The notes beneath the pieces were generated by a model. That model did not search any database, was not told where the DNA came from, and was given only the letters and a program-made list of their open reading frames with translations. A stretch of 64,000 nt of DNA from Spirodela intermedia (taxonomy: Eukaryota; Streptophyta; Magnoliopsida; Alismatales; Araceae). The translations under genes and the position numbers were made by a program. Positions 37,376 through 49,700 of this stretch are shown here, in pieces (the first letter of the stretch is position 1; each line of letters begins with the position of its first letter). The stretch covers positions 558,001 through 622,000 of the forward strand of contig LR746272.1 of NCBI GenBank assembly GCA_902729315.2, given 5' to 3'.

Positions 37376-37760
37376 CCCCTCAGGACTCAGATCCTACGGT
37401 GAATAGTTTGGCTCCTCGAGCGTTGACTTACGCGTTCCCACATTTCTGTCTTGAAATCTTTTTAGACCTCTCTTGGGTTCTATTGTTCTCTTCCTTCAAG
37501 GGTTATTTCTGTCTTGAAAAAAAGGAGGGTTGTTTCTATGATTTATTTCGTAGCAGGGCTCGCTGTTTTCGGGCCCGGGCTTGGAGAAAAGCCCGTCAAA
37601 CGGGCCGCTCTCCAGGTCTATGTTGACCTTGGGAGTCAACAAGATTTGAATAACATCAGCTGAAACCCTCGGGCACCCATGAGTCAAATCATAAGCTGGG
37701 CAAGTGTGAGCTTATTCTACTTTTAGCTGGCCGATTTCAATCCGACATGAGCCGCGGGGG
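37376..37760. other. Tail-to-tail spacer between PAA and the PPR gene
   Basis: Shared by the 3' UTRs of two convergent genes. No gene seen. Confidence 0.5.
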
Positions 37761-39677
37761 TCAACCCGTCGGCGGCGCGTCAACGTCGGCGTCGTTGGGT
37801 TGGGCGTTGACTCGAACTTTGACTCGCTTGCCCTTGATGTGGCGGTACTCCCAGGAGGGTGGAGGATACTTCTTGCCCAGCTTCTCGTACTTGTCCTGCA
37901 TGCCCAGCTTCTGGAAGACGTCCCCCATCATCTCCACTATCCTCCCCTCTGGCCTGATCCCGAGCTCTTCCATGTCCGCGAACACCTTTTATGCCAGCCC
38001 ACCCACACTTTTAGAGAGAGAAAGAGAGAGAGAGGGAGAAAGAGAGAAACCAAGCAGGAGGGGAGGAGATTGTAGCAACCCACCATTTTACAGACAGAAG
38101 GAGAGAGGGAGAGAGAAACCAAGCAGGAGGGGAGGAGATTTTAGCAACCCACCCTTTTACAGAGAGAGAGGGAGAGAGAGAGAGAAACCAAGCAGGAGGG
38201 GAGGAGATTATAGCAGCCCACCCTTTTAGAGAGAGACAGAGAGAGGGAGAGAGAAACCAAGCAGGAGGGGAGGAGATTTTAGTAACCCACCCTTTTAGAG
38301 AGAGAGAGGGAGAGAGAGAGAAACCAAGCAGGAGGGGAGGAGATTATAGCAGCCCACCCTTTTACAGAGAGAAATAGAGAGGGAGAGAGAAACCCAGCAG
38401 GAGGGGAGGAAATTTTAGCAACCCACCCTTTTAGAGAGAGAGAGGGAGAGAGAGAGAAACCAAGCAGGAGGGGAGGCAATTATAGCAACCCACCCTTTTA
38501 GAGAGAGAAAGAGAGGGAGAGAGAAACCAAGCAGGAGGAGGGAGGAGATTATTTAATGATGATACGTACCTCGAACATCTGCTGGTGCATGGCGTTATTG
38601 TAGTATATGGAGATCATCTTGATGAAGAAGATCCGAGGCAAGCACTCCAGATTCTCCGAGAAGATCTTCGCCCAGAGCTCCTCCGCCTCCTCGAGCCGCC
38701 CGTCCTCGGCCAGAGCATTCAGCAGCGTGTAGTAGGTCCCCATGGTCTTCCCCTGCCCCTTGCTCAGCATCCACTTAATCACCTGCAATCAGAAGCCCCG
38801 ACCGAGTAAATAAATAAATAGATACCCAACCGGCCCCGGCTCTCGGGGGTCGTCCGGCCCCCACCACCTGAATGATTCTCTTCCACTCTCTCTCAAACTC
38901 GAGCGTCTTCAAGGCCTTCTTCACCACGATCAGAGGGAACTCCAGCTCCCACGCGACGAACGAATCGAGGGCCCCGTAGACTTCCTCCTTGACATTTGAG
39001 AGATCTTTTATCTGAGAGTGGAGATGCCCGAAAGGTCAACCACTGGAGGAGGCTAAAAAAATAATGGCGAGCATAAAATGCTATGAAAGGAAATATATGT
39101 GGAAGGAAACAGAGGAAAAATCCACCCATACCCGTGAAAAAATAATATACAGGAAAAAAAAAAAACTTTCTTCTTGGAAAATAGGAGTCATTTTTTATCA
39201 CCCCAGCAAAGCTTCCATGAAGGTTAAGTTGACCAAAAGTGACTGAACTTCCGACTAGAAAGTCAACTTAAGCTGACATTATTAAAGTGTACCCATGCAA
39301 ACCAAATCCTTCTTCATTGCAACGCACGGACGAATTCATTCCCACTAATCGGTCATTATGCTCCCACAGTTGAGGAGATGATCCGGGATTCCGCCGGTCA
39401 CGGGGAGCCATAGCTGTTTAAAACTTTATTTCTGGAGCTAATATTCGGAGGTCGTAGCACCATTTACAAGCATATTTAATGATGGAATTAATGAATAATT
39501 AAGAAAGAGTCCTGTGCCATGCTTTTGCCCTGCGGACAGAATTTCAGAGGAAAAAAATAAATTATTTCGAGGACTCACACATTCGACGAGCTTCCTTGAT
39601 TTGGAAATGGTTCCGATTTTCCTTTTGGTTTTCCATACCCGAGGATATCTGGGTCTTGGGCCCCTTGCGCCACACAC
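37761..39677 (-). CDS. EMB1417: EMB1417-like pentatricopeptide repeat protein (5' exon not placed)
   Basis: Four phase-0 exons on the minus strand (39677-39579, 39011-38868, 38782-38570, 37985-37761) encode 226 aa. They read [18 protein letters not shown]...KLVEC, then [65 protein letters not shown], and [14 protein letters not shown]...[27 protein letters not shown]. These match the short plant PPR protein from At4g21190 (EMB1417), embryo-essential and predicted organellar. A few degenerate PPR units are present, without the DYW or E editing extension. The first coding exon, with start and transit peptide, must lie upstream; an ATG at 40854 (MSSLASPGPATTA) is a candidate but has no good donor. 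The 584-bp last intron is almost wholly a 68-bp minisatellite. Confidence 0.88.
38012..38548. repeat. 68-bp minisatellite, eight copies, filling an intron
   Basis: GAAACCAAGCAGGAGGGGAG, or a close variant, recurs near 38046, 38115, 38183, 38253, 38320, 38389, 38456 and 38523 (spacing 67-70). Each unit also has a GA-rich tract and A(T/G)(T/A)(A/G)TAGCAACCCACCCTTTTA-like text. On the gene strand each unit is a CT-rich tract followed by TAAAAGGGTGGG. Confidence 0.96.
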
Positions 39678-41154
39678 CTGAAACGGATGAACTACATGAG
39701 AAAATTGTCTACAGCTAAGAAAGATAATTGAGATTGAACTGGAAGGTTGAAGAAAGTCTATCCAGCACAAATGAGATCTCCCGTCTATTTAGAAGATGAA
39801 ACGATCGACAGAGGTGTGATGATGTTCTATATGTATAGATTTTAAGATAAACACTGAAAAGTTTCTGGCAAAAATGAAGGCTTCAAGAGTTTAATGATCG
39901 GAGAGTATATCATAACCACCTAAATGATCATGGAGGAGATTCTTGCATTGTGAGCCCTGAGAAGGACATCGCGATGTGAAATTTTGAAGACTAAATCAAA
40001 GCTCGCCTGTGTTTCTTTCAGCTAAAGAGGTACCCTGAAAATGGGATTTCTATAGTGAATTCAAGAACAAAAGTGGCGCAGATGGCCGCCTCTGTATGTT
40101 CACTGCTTTGACTTCTGATCAAAAAGCATGTGGGCAAGTCTAGCATTACTTTTTTTATATAGTCCTGTATTTTCTGATCATTTCCTCAGGCAAAAAAAAC
40201 CTCTAAAATGCTACGACCTGGACTCAGCCGTGAATCCAACCTCAGTCAAACTCGCCTTGCTCGGCCCCTGAGCAAATATTGAGAAGTGATGCGAGTTGAA
40301 ACAAGCACATAGACAAGATAGATGGAGCAGACGACGAAGGCTGCCACATCATTTCCCACATTGAGAAACCCCAGAAGAAATTCAGCTCGCCATTGGAATT
40401 GTGTGCATCCATCAAGGGAGTCATTGAACGTGATGCTCAGACCAGTAATTTCACGTTCTTTCAGAGAATATGAATCCAATGTCTCAAGAACACAGAAAGG
40501 AAGACTAAAAAAATAATTATTTAATGGACCTTACCACCAAACTGTTAAATTCCTTTGAGAAGCCATTTGGTTCACGGCTGGTCGCAGTAAGTGATGAAAG
40601 ATATCTCAGCGTAAGCATCTTCAATGGCGGTCAGACCGATTCAGCAACCATAAAATCTAACGTTGGACATCTCTTTACAGTAGTGAAAGGAGTCTATAAA
40701 CAACCATCGAGAACTTTAGTGCTCACTGAAAATCAGGGGCCTTACAAGAAAGAAAAGAATGACGCAGTGATTAACCATAAAAGTCCCGGAATTTCCGCCA
40801 GTCCCCTCAGCGGACGGCTGTCGTCGCCGGCCCCGGAGACGCCAGAGAGGACATATCCTTAAGCGGGCGAAGAGACGCAAAAGGGGAAAAAGAAAAACCA
40901 AATCTCCCAGAAAGGACTGCATATGCGAGATGAAACAGACGGAATTTTAATCCCTCAGACAACTCCCACATTCCCCCCCTGCTAAACCCCCCAGAAGCAT
41001 CTACGGAACAACGGACACTAAATCCGAAGACAAAATCGAATGAAAAAGGAGGCGAAACCTCGTCCGTCGAGCTGAAGGCTTCCGTCAGCTGGCTCCCACA
41101 GCCCCAGGCGGCCACGCCAGCCGCAGCCACAGCGAGAGCGAGAGAAGACGAGAC

Positions 41155-41157
<3 letters not shown>

Positions 41158-41187
<30 letters not shown>
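41158..41187. repeat. (GA)n microsatellite
   Basis: About 15 GA units. Confidence 0.95.
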
Positions 41188-41190
<3 letters not shown>

Positions 41191-42969
41191 GGGGAAGATG
41201 ACGACTGGGAATGAAGCAAATCGCCCAGAAAGCAGGAGACAACGGATATAGGAACTGCGTCATCTCCTCCCGCCCAGAACCAAGAATGCTAACGGGCCTA
41301 TGGTATCGACCCATTAACAATATCGGACCGGCCCAATTATACATTTTAATGGGCCCATGCACGCCCCAACCCCAACCCCCCCCCCCCTCAGACCAAAAGC
41401 GGGTTTAATAATATTTACCGTAAAAATTAACATAATATTTTGTGCAACGAGGAATATGATTTATTAAATCATTTAATTTTAAATAAATTTATAATTTATG
41501 ACCAACTTCTCGAGAAAGTGCATGTGATCTGACGTGGCTGTCTCCCTTATTCCCTCCACCACATACGTACCTGTCGTCGTCCTTGGCACGAAAGGGCGGC
41601 GTCTCTTTCCCTCCCGTCCTCTTCCATCGAGAAGGGGAGCCATTGTGGAGGATTCAGGGCCGTCCGATCAGAAAGATATTTTTGCACCGATCGCGGTTAA
41701 ACGGCGATCCTATGTAGGGAGCATCGTAGTCCCATCGATCCCACGTCTCAGAAAGGGTCCACGCTTGTGAGGTCTACCGATCGACGGGCACAATCGCGGG
41801 ACCCGCGATTCCGACGGAAGTGGCAGCACGAGGTGCACGACGGGCTTTCGGATCTCTGTCCGAGGCCTCACCATTCCGCCGGAGGATCGTGTACCGGCAT
41901 GCGTGATCGATCGTGGGTCGTCCATCCGCGAGGACAGCCCCCGCGTGTGGGAACTGACACGAGCAAAAAAATACTCGTTTGGACGGATCAGGCAGAGTCC
42001 GTCCCGATAAGATGATAACGGGCCGAAGTTGTGCTATAGAAATTTGGTGGGGGCCATCTCACGTCCCGTCGACCACGTTCCCACGAGCTAGGCTTGACAC
42101 GTGGAAGCCCTCTTTCTCAACGTCTGTCTTCTTGGACACATTGAGAAAAGCCCTCGATTGGATGATGAAGACAATCGCTTCGACATGCCGCGTCATGAGA
42201 AGGCAGGATAAAATCCGAAGAAATGACGCCCGAAGAGAGAGGAGAGAGAGAGTATGAGAGGGAGCAGAGTTGACACTTGGCAACCATAGGGGCTACTTCC
42301 TGGAGATGACGTGGGCCACCCGTCGCTCAATCTCCGCCGTTTGCTTCGCTTCCAAGTCACTTGCATCCACACGATGCGAAGACAGGATACGAGCTAATAC
42401 ACATCAGCTTCTTCTTCTTCTTCGTCTAAGAACCCGAAGCCGAGGATTTATCGCGGGCAGATACTCCCATGCTGAACACGTGTGAAAAAAATCTAATCGT
42501 AGCTTGTCAAGCAGTCAACTGTGATGGGGCGGATTAGGCGCACGGAATAAGAGCCGTTGGATCACGGAAGACAACCCGATGGGCTACGCGTGGGGGAAGG
42601 GGGGGGGGGGGTCCACCGGGCCCTTGGATCCATCAGCTGCGTTGAAGAACAAAAGTGAACGATGATTCGCCGCTGGGCCCCACGACGCCCCTATCCGTCC
42701 GATCTTGATCGGACACGCAACGTGGGGCACGCGGGATCGATTGATCGACCTCCGATTGCTCCTCATTCATCATCGCCAACCTCACAGGGATCCATCAAAG
42801 AAGTTAGAGGCCACGGTCTAGCTGACGTGATCGATCTGCGTTGATTGGATGGGTTGACCACGTGCTTTTTACAACAGCCACGTCGGATTTCGTCCTCATC
42901 CACGCCGGTCGCTGGGTCGCCCTCGTATGGTCGATTCCCTCTCTCCCTCTCCCTGTTCCCCTTCAACGG

Positions 42970-42994
42970 GGAGAGAGAGAGAGAGAGAGAGAGA
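42970..42994. repeat. (GA)n microsatellite
   Basis: About 12 GA units. Confidence 0.93.
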
Positions 42995-43526
42995 GGAGCT
43001 CTTTAGTAGACGCGAAGCAACGGATGCGAGTGATATCGGCGATTACCAAGTTTGTATGATATATTTATTAAATGGTTGTGCTGCGCGTTGTGATATCCTC
43101 CGCGCCTCCCTCAACTTTCGTAAAAGCGCATGCGGACAGGGGGTGACTTTAAGAAGAATCCCCGGCCCCCGCTGGACTCTGTTAGATCCGGAGACGCGGG
43201 AATAACGTAACGCCCGACACGGTGGCATCATCCTAACCGTCGGTTGGGGGAGAGCAGCGGAGCGCATCGACGGTGATGAGGACGCCGACGCCTTGGTGGG
43301 GCTGGGCTGGCTAATGGCGTCGCTGTCTACTTGATTAGCGATAATCAATTCTGATTGATTAGTGTAAATGGTTGACGGCAGGGTTACGCCGGTCGCCACA
43401 TAGTTTGTCGCCGTCGAGTCGGGAACCGCGTAGGAGTTTCTCGTAACGTTTGACAGCTGGCAATGGGTCCCACACACACTAAGCATTCATGCCAGAGTAT
43501 CGTGCTGACGTGCCCTCGTTGCTCTC

Positions 43527-43529
<3 letters not shown>

Positions 43530-43571
<42 letters not shown>
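43530..43571. repeat. (CT)n microsatellite
   Basis: About 21 CT units some 720 bp upstream of the DUF1677 start codon, near the probable transcription start. Confidence 0.95.
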
Positions 43572-43575
<4 letters not shown>

Positions 43576-43747
43576 GCTCCCAATCATTGAGCTCTTCTGG
43601 CTTGCTTGCCATTTCCAGCGTCAAAAAATAAAAACCCCTCCTCCCACCTCCCCTTCGTCCTGCACAGAGAGCAAGAGCGAGAGAGAGAAGAAACCACTGA
43701 AGCGGGAGGACAGAGAGAGAGAGGAAGGGAGGGGAGGGTTGCCTGAG

Positions 43748-43882
43748 ATGTCTTGGGCAGGCGGCGGTGGAGGAGCAGAAGGAGAGGTGGTGGTGGTGGC
43801 GGGGGCGGCGGCGGCGGCGGGAGGAGTGAAGGAGGAGGGTGAGCGGCGGACCGCCGCCGTGGTGGTGTGGGAGGAGCGGTAG
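43748..43882 (+). promoter_or_regulatory. 44-aa upstream ORF in the DUF1677 leader
   Basis: ATG at 43748 opens a 44-codon frame rich in Gly, Ala and Val, partly encoded by GTG and GCG repeats, ending at TAG 43880-43882. It lies before a plausible leader intron (44054-44262, CAG|GTGAGA ... CTCCAG|GTC). It could act as an upstream ORF; there is no sign that it is a conserved peptide. Confidence 0.45.
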
Positions 43883-44292
43883 CAGAAGCCGCTGGGGGGA
43901 TTCGCCTTGATTTCGTTCGCTCCTGCTTTTTATTTGCTCTCCGATTTGACACCCGAAGGGTCTCCAAACGGCAGGAGAGAGGCGGGAGGGAGGAGCAGTT
44001 TCCAGAATCGGCCGGGCATTGCGCGCGCCGTCCGACGATCTCTCCAAGTTCAGGTGAGACAATCCGCAGATCTCGACTGGGGAAGCTGCCGTTGTTATCT
44101 TATGATTCGTCTCCTCTTTCCAAATATCGGTTAATTCCTCTCGTCCTCCTCCCCCGTCCCCGCGATTTCTCGGTTTCTTAGATTCTGTGGTTTCCTATAA
44201 ATCGCATCGGCTTGTTTTGGCAAGGGTTTATTGCTTACGCTCCCTCCTCCGTCGTCCTCCAGGTCAATTCTCCGAGGAAGGAAAGGGCGCCA

Positions 44293-44802
44293 ATGTCGGG
44301 CTCCGTGATCAGCGACCCCGTCCCGATAGCCTCCGCCTCTGCGGAACAGCAGATGGCGGAGGTGGCCGACGGCATAGCGACGGCGGCCGCGGAGGTGGAG
44401 TTCGTCAAGTGCTACTGCTGCAGCCTGACGGAGGAGTGCACGCCGGCGTACATCGGGCGGGTGAGGGAGAGGTACAAGGGGCGCTGGATCTGCGGGCTCT
44501 GCGCGGAGGCGGTGAAGGACGAGATCTGCCGATCGGGGAAGAAGCTCATCGGCACGGAGGAGGCACTTGACAAGCACATGACCTTCTGCGCGAGCTTCCG
44601 GTCCTCGCCGGCGCCGGTGGCCGCCGATGCCAACGAGCATCTCATCGCCGCCATGCGGCAGCTTCTCCGGCGGAGCCTCGACTCTCCCCGGGGGATCAGA
44701 TCCTCCCCTAACAGCCCCCGGCAGCAGCTCTCCGGCGAGGTCGCCGCCACCCGCGGCCCGCTCACCAGGTCCGGTAGCTGCTTCCCCACCCTCGCCGGCT
44801 GA
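44293..44802 (+). CDS. DUF1677 plant protein with cysteine cluster
   Basis: A single coding exon of 169 aa. The core VEFVKCYCCSLTEECTPAYIGRVRERYKGRWICGLCAEAVKDE (residues about 35-77) carries the CxCC...C and CxxC pattern of the plant-specific DUF1677 family, probably a zinc-binding fold. EEALDKHMTFCASFR follows, then a Ser/Pro-rich tail with several SP or SPR sites that could be phosphorylated. The function of this family is not known to me. The ATG is the first in frame after the inferred leader intron acceptor at 44262. The Cys-rich core resembles a treble-clef zinc finger, but no metal site is proven. Confidence 0.9.
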   Translation: MSGSVISDPVPIASASAEQQMAEVADGIATAAAEVEFVKCYCCSLTEECTPAYIGRVRERYKGRWICGLCAEAVKDEICRSGKKLIGTEEALDKHMTFCASFRSSPAPVAADANEHLIAAMRQLLRRSLDSPRGIRSSPNSPRQQLSGEVAATRGPLTRSGSCFPTLAG

Positions 44803-46778
44803 CCACTCGGAGCAGGCCGGACAGAGGAAGCAAAGGAAGAGAGACGAGAAGAGAGTCCGCAAACGGCGGCGGCGGCGAAGGGAAGAAGAATAAGCGGCGG
44901 CGATAGCAGGAGCACCGGGAAGTTGTCCGCGAAGTCGGCATCTTCATCTCTTTCTAGGTTAGGTTCATCAGGAACTCGCTAGCGTTCTTCCATACAATCC
45001 TGATCTTGCTCGACCATTGCTTCCTGCCTCTTCTTCTGTAAAGTCTCGTATTGTTTTCTTATCGATCGGAGCACCCCAAAACCAGAAGAACCCCAGAGCT
45101 CCTCTCTCTCTCTCTCTCTCTCTCATCGCCAGTCGACGAAACGCTTCTTCCTGCGCCGGGAGTTAATGGCGCGGTGGCGCCGCAAGATACGGCTCGGGCA
45201 ATTATTGTCGTCGCCGTACTGACGGCCGGCGGGTCGAGAGGCGTCGATGATAAATTATGATCGGGGAAAGTAGCCGCCCGTGCCGGCTAGGACGCCGGCG
45301 GCGAAGGCCCCGCCCAGAAGAAAACCCAGTTGCGCCGCTCCGTCGGCGGCGACGGCGGGCGCTCTCTCTCTCTCTCGCTCGTACTCTGCTTCTGATTCTG
45401 CAGAGAGGAAGGAGGATGGGAAGGGACGACATTAATGGCTGAGAGTATGATCTTTCTCCATGGTGGCGATTGACCCACGGGGTGAGATCAGACTGATGGC
45501 TACACGGGAGAATCCATCACCGCCTCTCTCTCTCTCTCATCGAGGAGTACGAGTCGCCTCAGTTGAGGATGATTGGTATCGCCGCTTGGATCACCCCTTC
45601 CCCCCCCTCCCCTCCCCCGTCCACAGTATGCAGGACCGAAGAGCCTCGGATTCCGAGGTGCAGTGGCCATTACTCCGGCGAGCTCATTCCTAATTGATAG
45701 CCCAACCACAACGTCCCCAGACGCCGTTCGTCTCTGCCACTTGGAAAGAGCGAGAAGAGGGCCGCCTTTCACGCGTCAGCTTTCCATTTTTCCTCGCTTT
45801 CTCTGTACACGCCGTGCATGCACTCGCTGCACGAGATTTGTCGCCTCTAGAGAGAGAAAGAAGAAGAGAGAGAAAACCAGGGAGCGAAAATCAACGTCGG
45901 GAATCTTCTCTTTCCACTCTTTACTCCACCCAACCCCAACCCCCCTCGTCCGTTGGCTGCGGGAATCCCCGGTCCTTCACCGCGGAGCTTCGATTTCCGG
46001 CTCTTTGATATCGAGTCAAGACCACAACTTTTGCATAAACTGACGTGAACCCAGTAAATGATCCGTCCGAATATTAGAGAGATGAGTGCACAGATAAAGA
46101 TGGAGAGGGAGAGAGAAGAGAGAGAGAGAAGGCCGTTGAGCGATTTGACTCTGAAATTACCCGTTGACCTGGTGGGTAGCGATGGAACACGGTCTCATCG
46201 AGAGATCGTCATCCTGAGCCACCGGAAGGAGGATGGAGAGTTTGAGCCTCTGCAGGGAGAGGGGGAGACCAGAGAAAGAGAGAGATATCGCTCTTAGCCC
46301 CACATGCTCCTCTGTCCGGTGGGGAGGACCAGGGAGGCAGCGACAGGTGGCGGACGATTTGGTACCCGCCGCCGAGAGCGGGGCCCGCGCGGCCATCCTT
46401 GTCTTCAGCGCCGCCGCTGGGCGACGTCCCAACCTCCACGCACGTGCCGAGCCGCGAGAGCTACGTGAGCCCTTCACGAGAGCGAGCACCGCGCCGCCGC
46501 ATGTGAAGTAGCCTGCCTGCCAGCGCCCTCCACCCCCTCCCCCCCCCCCCCGACTCTTTTTACAGCATGAAGTACTATCATTTATATTTCTTCATTTATT
46601 TATTATTCGGGTTAATACCCTTTAACACCTCCCCCTCCCCATTCTCCTGATGCGGCCCACGTCATACCTCAGCGAGCGGTCATGATGCATGGAGAATATT
46701 CCGAGAATATCCCCCGCGGGTGCTCCGCCCTCAAGTACCGTGATCATTAGCAGTGAGTGGGCCGGCGGCGGAGATGGG
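44803..46778. other. Spacer with simple repeats; no gene
   Basis: Contains a CT run at 45101-45124, further short CT/GA stretches, a C homopolymer near 46539-46550, and no frame with a recognisable protein. Open frames here are Ser/Leu or Arg/Glu-rich repeat products. Confidence 0.55.
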
Positions 46779-49700
46779 CTAGCCGAAGTTTATCCCCTGC
46801 GCCAAGGGCAGCTCTTTGCCGTAGTTGATCGTGCTGCCAAAAACAAAAAAGGGGAAGAAAAAGAAAGAAGACCGTTAATTCGTCGGTGGGCCCGGGGGGG
46901 AGGAGGAGGAGGAAATGAGACTAGGGCGCGCCGGCGAGGGCTAGGGGGGTCTACCACGTGGAGCGCCGCATGTACTGCTTCCAGGAGTCGCTGCCGGCTT
47001 CGCGGCCGCCTCCGGTGGCCTTCTCGCCGCCGAACGCGCCGCCGATCTCGGCGCCGTTCGTGGGAATGTTGACGTTGACTATGCCGCAGTCGCTGCCGTG
47101 CGGCCTGAAAGCTCGATCAAGGGAAGCCAAGATAACCGGGGCATTAAAATAAAGGTAAGTGGGAGTAAATAGGCCGCTCAGCAAGAGAAATAATCATAAT
47201 AAAAGGAAGAACGCCCGGTTTTGACGCTCACCCGATCCACTGGAAGATGAGCTCGGGCTTGCGGGTGAATATCGAGCTGCTCAATCCTTGCGGGACGGCG
47301 TTGTTTATCTCAATCGCCTCTCTCAGAGTCTCCATGAAGCCCACAAAATAAATAAATAAATAAATAAATTTAAAAATATTATATATATATATATATATTA
47401 TATGCTGGGGAGGAGTCAACGGAGAAGCTGGACGGCGGTACCTGGAATTTCATAACGTAGAGGACGGGGCCGAAGAGCTCTTCCCGCACGATGGGGGCTG
47501 AGGAGGAGATCTCCACGATCGTCGGTTGGACGTAGTTTCCGTCGGAGTTGACGGCAGCTCCCCCTACGAGGATCTTCCCCCCCTGTTAATATCTCTATTA
47601 GAAAGCAGCTGAGGCGAACAGCAGGATGTGGGATGAGGAGGGAAGGGAGCTGACCTGAGACTTGATGACCTCGATGCTGCTCGCAAAGTGCTGCTTGGAG
47701 GCGGCTGTGTGGAGCGGGCCCATTAGGGTGCCCTTCTCCAGAGGATCTCCGATCTTTACTTGCTTGTAGACTGCAGTCAGTTGGTCGAGAAATACCTGAT
47801 ATATGCTTTCATGGAGGAGCTGTCTCCGCGGAGGGAAAGCAGATTTGCAGCTTCAGAGGTCCATATTTTCAGGGCAGCTCGTAGAATGAGGAGAACGGCG
47901 GAGGGGGTGGGCACATTACCAGCCTCCGGCAGGTGGTGCAACGCTGCCCGGCAGTGCCGACGGCGGCGAAGAGAACAGATCGCACGGCGAGCTGGATATC
48001 TGCGTCGTCCATGACGATTATGGCGTTGTTCCCGCTGAGCTCGAGCAGGCATTTGCCAAATCTCTGGTTAACCGTCTGCTGAACCATGAGCCCGACCTGC
48101 GCTTGGAGCCAAGAATGAGCTGAGCGGCATATATGGTCGATAAATCTAGTGATGAACTTCATTTCTACTGACAGGAAGATCGAGTCGATGATACAATTTA
48201 TGACGGTCAGCTCGGTAAGTGCAATTGTGTATGTGTGTGTAGTAGTGATCCAAGAATGTCTCAACCTTGGAAGTTTGTGGGTCAGCCCTAGACTGGTACC
48301 TCATGATATAATGGTCACTCTTTCTATCTAAGGTGAGCATCTGCAGAGAACTTCATCCCCCTTCCATGTAATTAATGGAAAACATGCATGCTAGTCGGCT
48401 ATAATTATTCAAGAAAAGCCTAATAAGCAGAAAGATGACACCAATCGGTCACCAAAGCCGACAAGAACAGCCAAGGAAAACGCTATGCACCAGATAGTAA
48501 CTCGATACTTGGTGCCCCTCAAACAGTATGGAAGATTAGACGACAGAATAATAATAATAATAAATAAACAAATAAATAAAATCAATCGTCATAGTTACAG
48601 GATAGAAGATGCAATCTCATACCTTTGTGCTTCCGGTGAACGAAACCAATGGTATCCGTTTGTCGCGTGCTATTGCTTCTCCGATTTCAGAGCCACCGCA
48701 GAATGATGTAAATATGGCACCAGGTAAGTTGTTCTTTTCCAGAACTTGAGCAATAATCTCTGTGGTGGCAATGGTGACCAAAGGGGTTGTTGGTGCCCCT
48801 TTCCTATTGCGCAGTCAATGGTGTTGCCATTAGCATCAAATTGCGTTTTTTTTCTTCTTATTTTATAGAATACTAAATTACAGAAGGAGAGAGGCGTGAG
48901 ATGCTGAAAAGAAAAAAAAAAGGCTTGGCAAAAGAGGCAGTAAAACAGTAACGCAGAACTCAAAATCGCGTGAGAAGGAGACGAGCATGCACCATAATGC
49001 CACACGAATTTTGTGATGGTTTTGATTGATCTCAGACCTACTTTGCTCCCCAAGTCACGCCTTGGGTGGGTTTTGACATTCCGGATCACGGAAATCTCAC
49101 GAAAGCTTCCTCTCTCTTCTTCGGGCTCTTCTAGTAGGATGAGACGCCCAAGTAAAACCATTGCAAATTTCTGCTCCTCCAACAGCTAGAAAATGACTCT
49201 TCATCTAGGATTACAAATCTCCAAGAGTCAACCCCTAGAAAATTTATATCGACTATATATATAATCAGGTGCCAACCGAAGAGAGGACCCTCATGCAATG
49301 TCAATAGTCGACCCTGTTTTTCCATTTTTTGGCCCAGTTTGGGTGCTAAAATTTGTCTTTCCCTATTGTTGACTTGGTTCCCATGGGTCTGTTGGTAGTT
49401 AGTCCAGAAGCGTTGACCCTCGTAAATCTTTGCATTTTGGATACATTAGATCCTATTTTATGTGAAAATGCTAGCATTTAACTTCCCAGTGTTGACCCCA
49501 CAAACACTCACTTTCAAATGAGAATGGACAGAAAGACTAAATCTTCTAGCTTAAATATCGAGTAGTGCACTGAGATAGTACACCTAGGATGGCAAGATCC
49601 AAACTCTGGTTCACCCGACCCATACCTTCTCGATCACCAATTTAAGACCAGGACCATAAGACTGTCTTACATGAACTCCAAGTAGACTGCATTCAATCAA

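Larger units (their letters stand above)
39678..43747. other. Gene-poor spacer; 5' part of the PPR gene and simple repeats
   Basis: The first 1.5 kb should contain the missing 5' exon(s) of the minus-strand PPR gene, and the GA run at 41158-41187 probably marks its 5' UTR region. From 41.2 to 43.7 kb I see no gene: there are C or G homopolymers (about 41378-41390 and 42599-42610) and several CACGTG-containing or ACGTGG words, possibly promoter elements but not assignable. Confidence 0.5.

Noticed and set aside
37747-38229. Open frame with repeated [16 protein letters not shown] motifs
   Set aside because: It runs across a coding exon in antisense and then through the minisatellite. The repeat period (68) is not a multiple of three, so the frame is accidental.
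37938-38480. Regularly spaced repeats resembling a CRISPR array
   Set aside because: The 68-bp units are tandem with no unique spacers, include microsatellite sequence, and lie inside a plant intron. They are a minisatellite.
40242-40479. Minus-strand frame with a hydrophobic stretch (AAFVVCSIYLVYVLV)
   Set aside because: No family match that I recognise, no clear splice context, and it lies in the probable 5' region of the PPR gene. It could be untranslated leader or intron.
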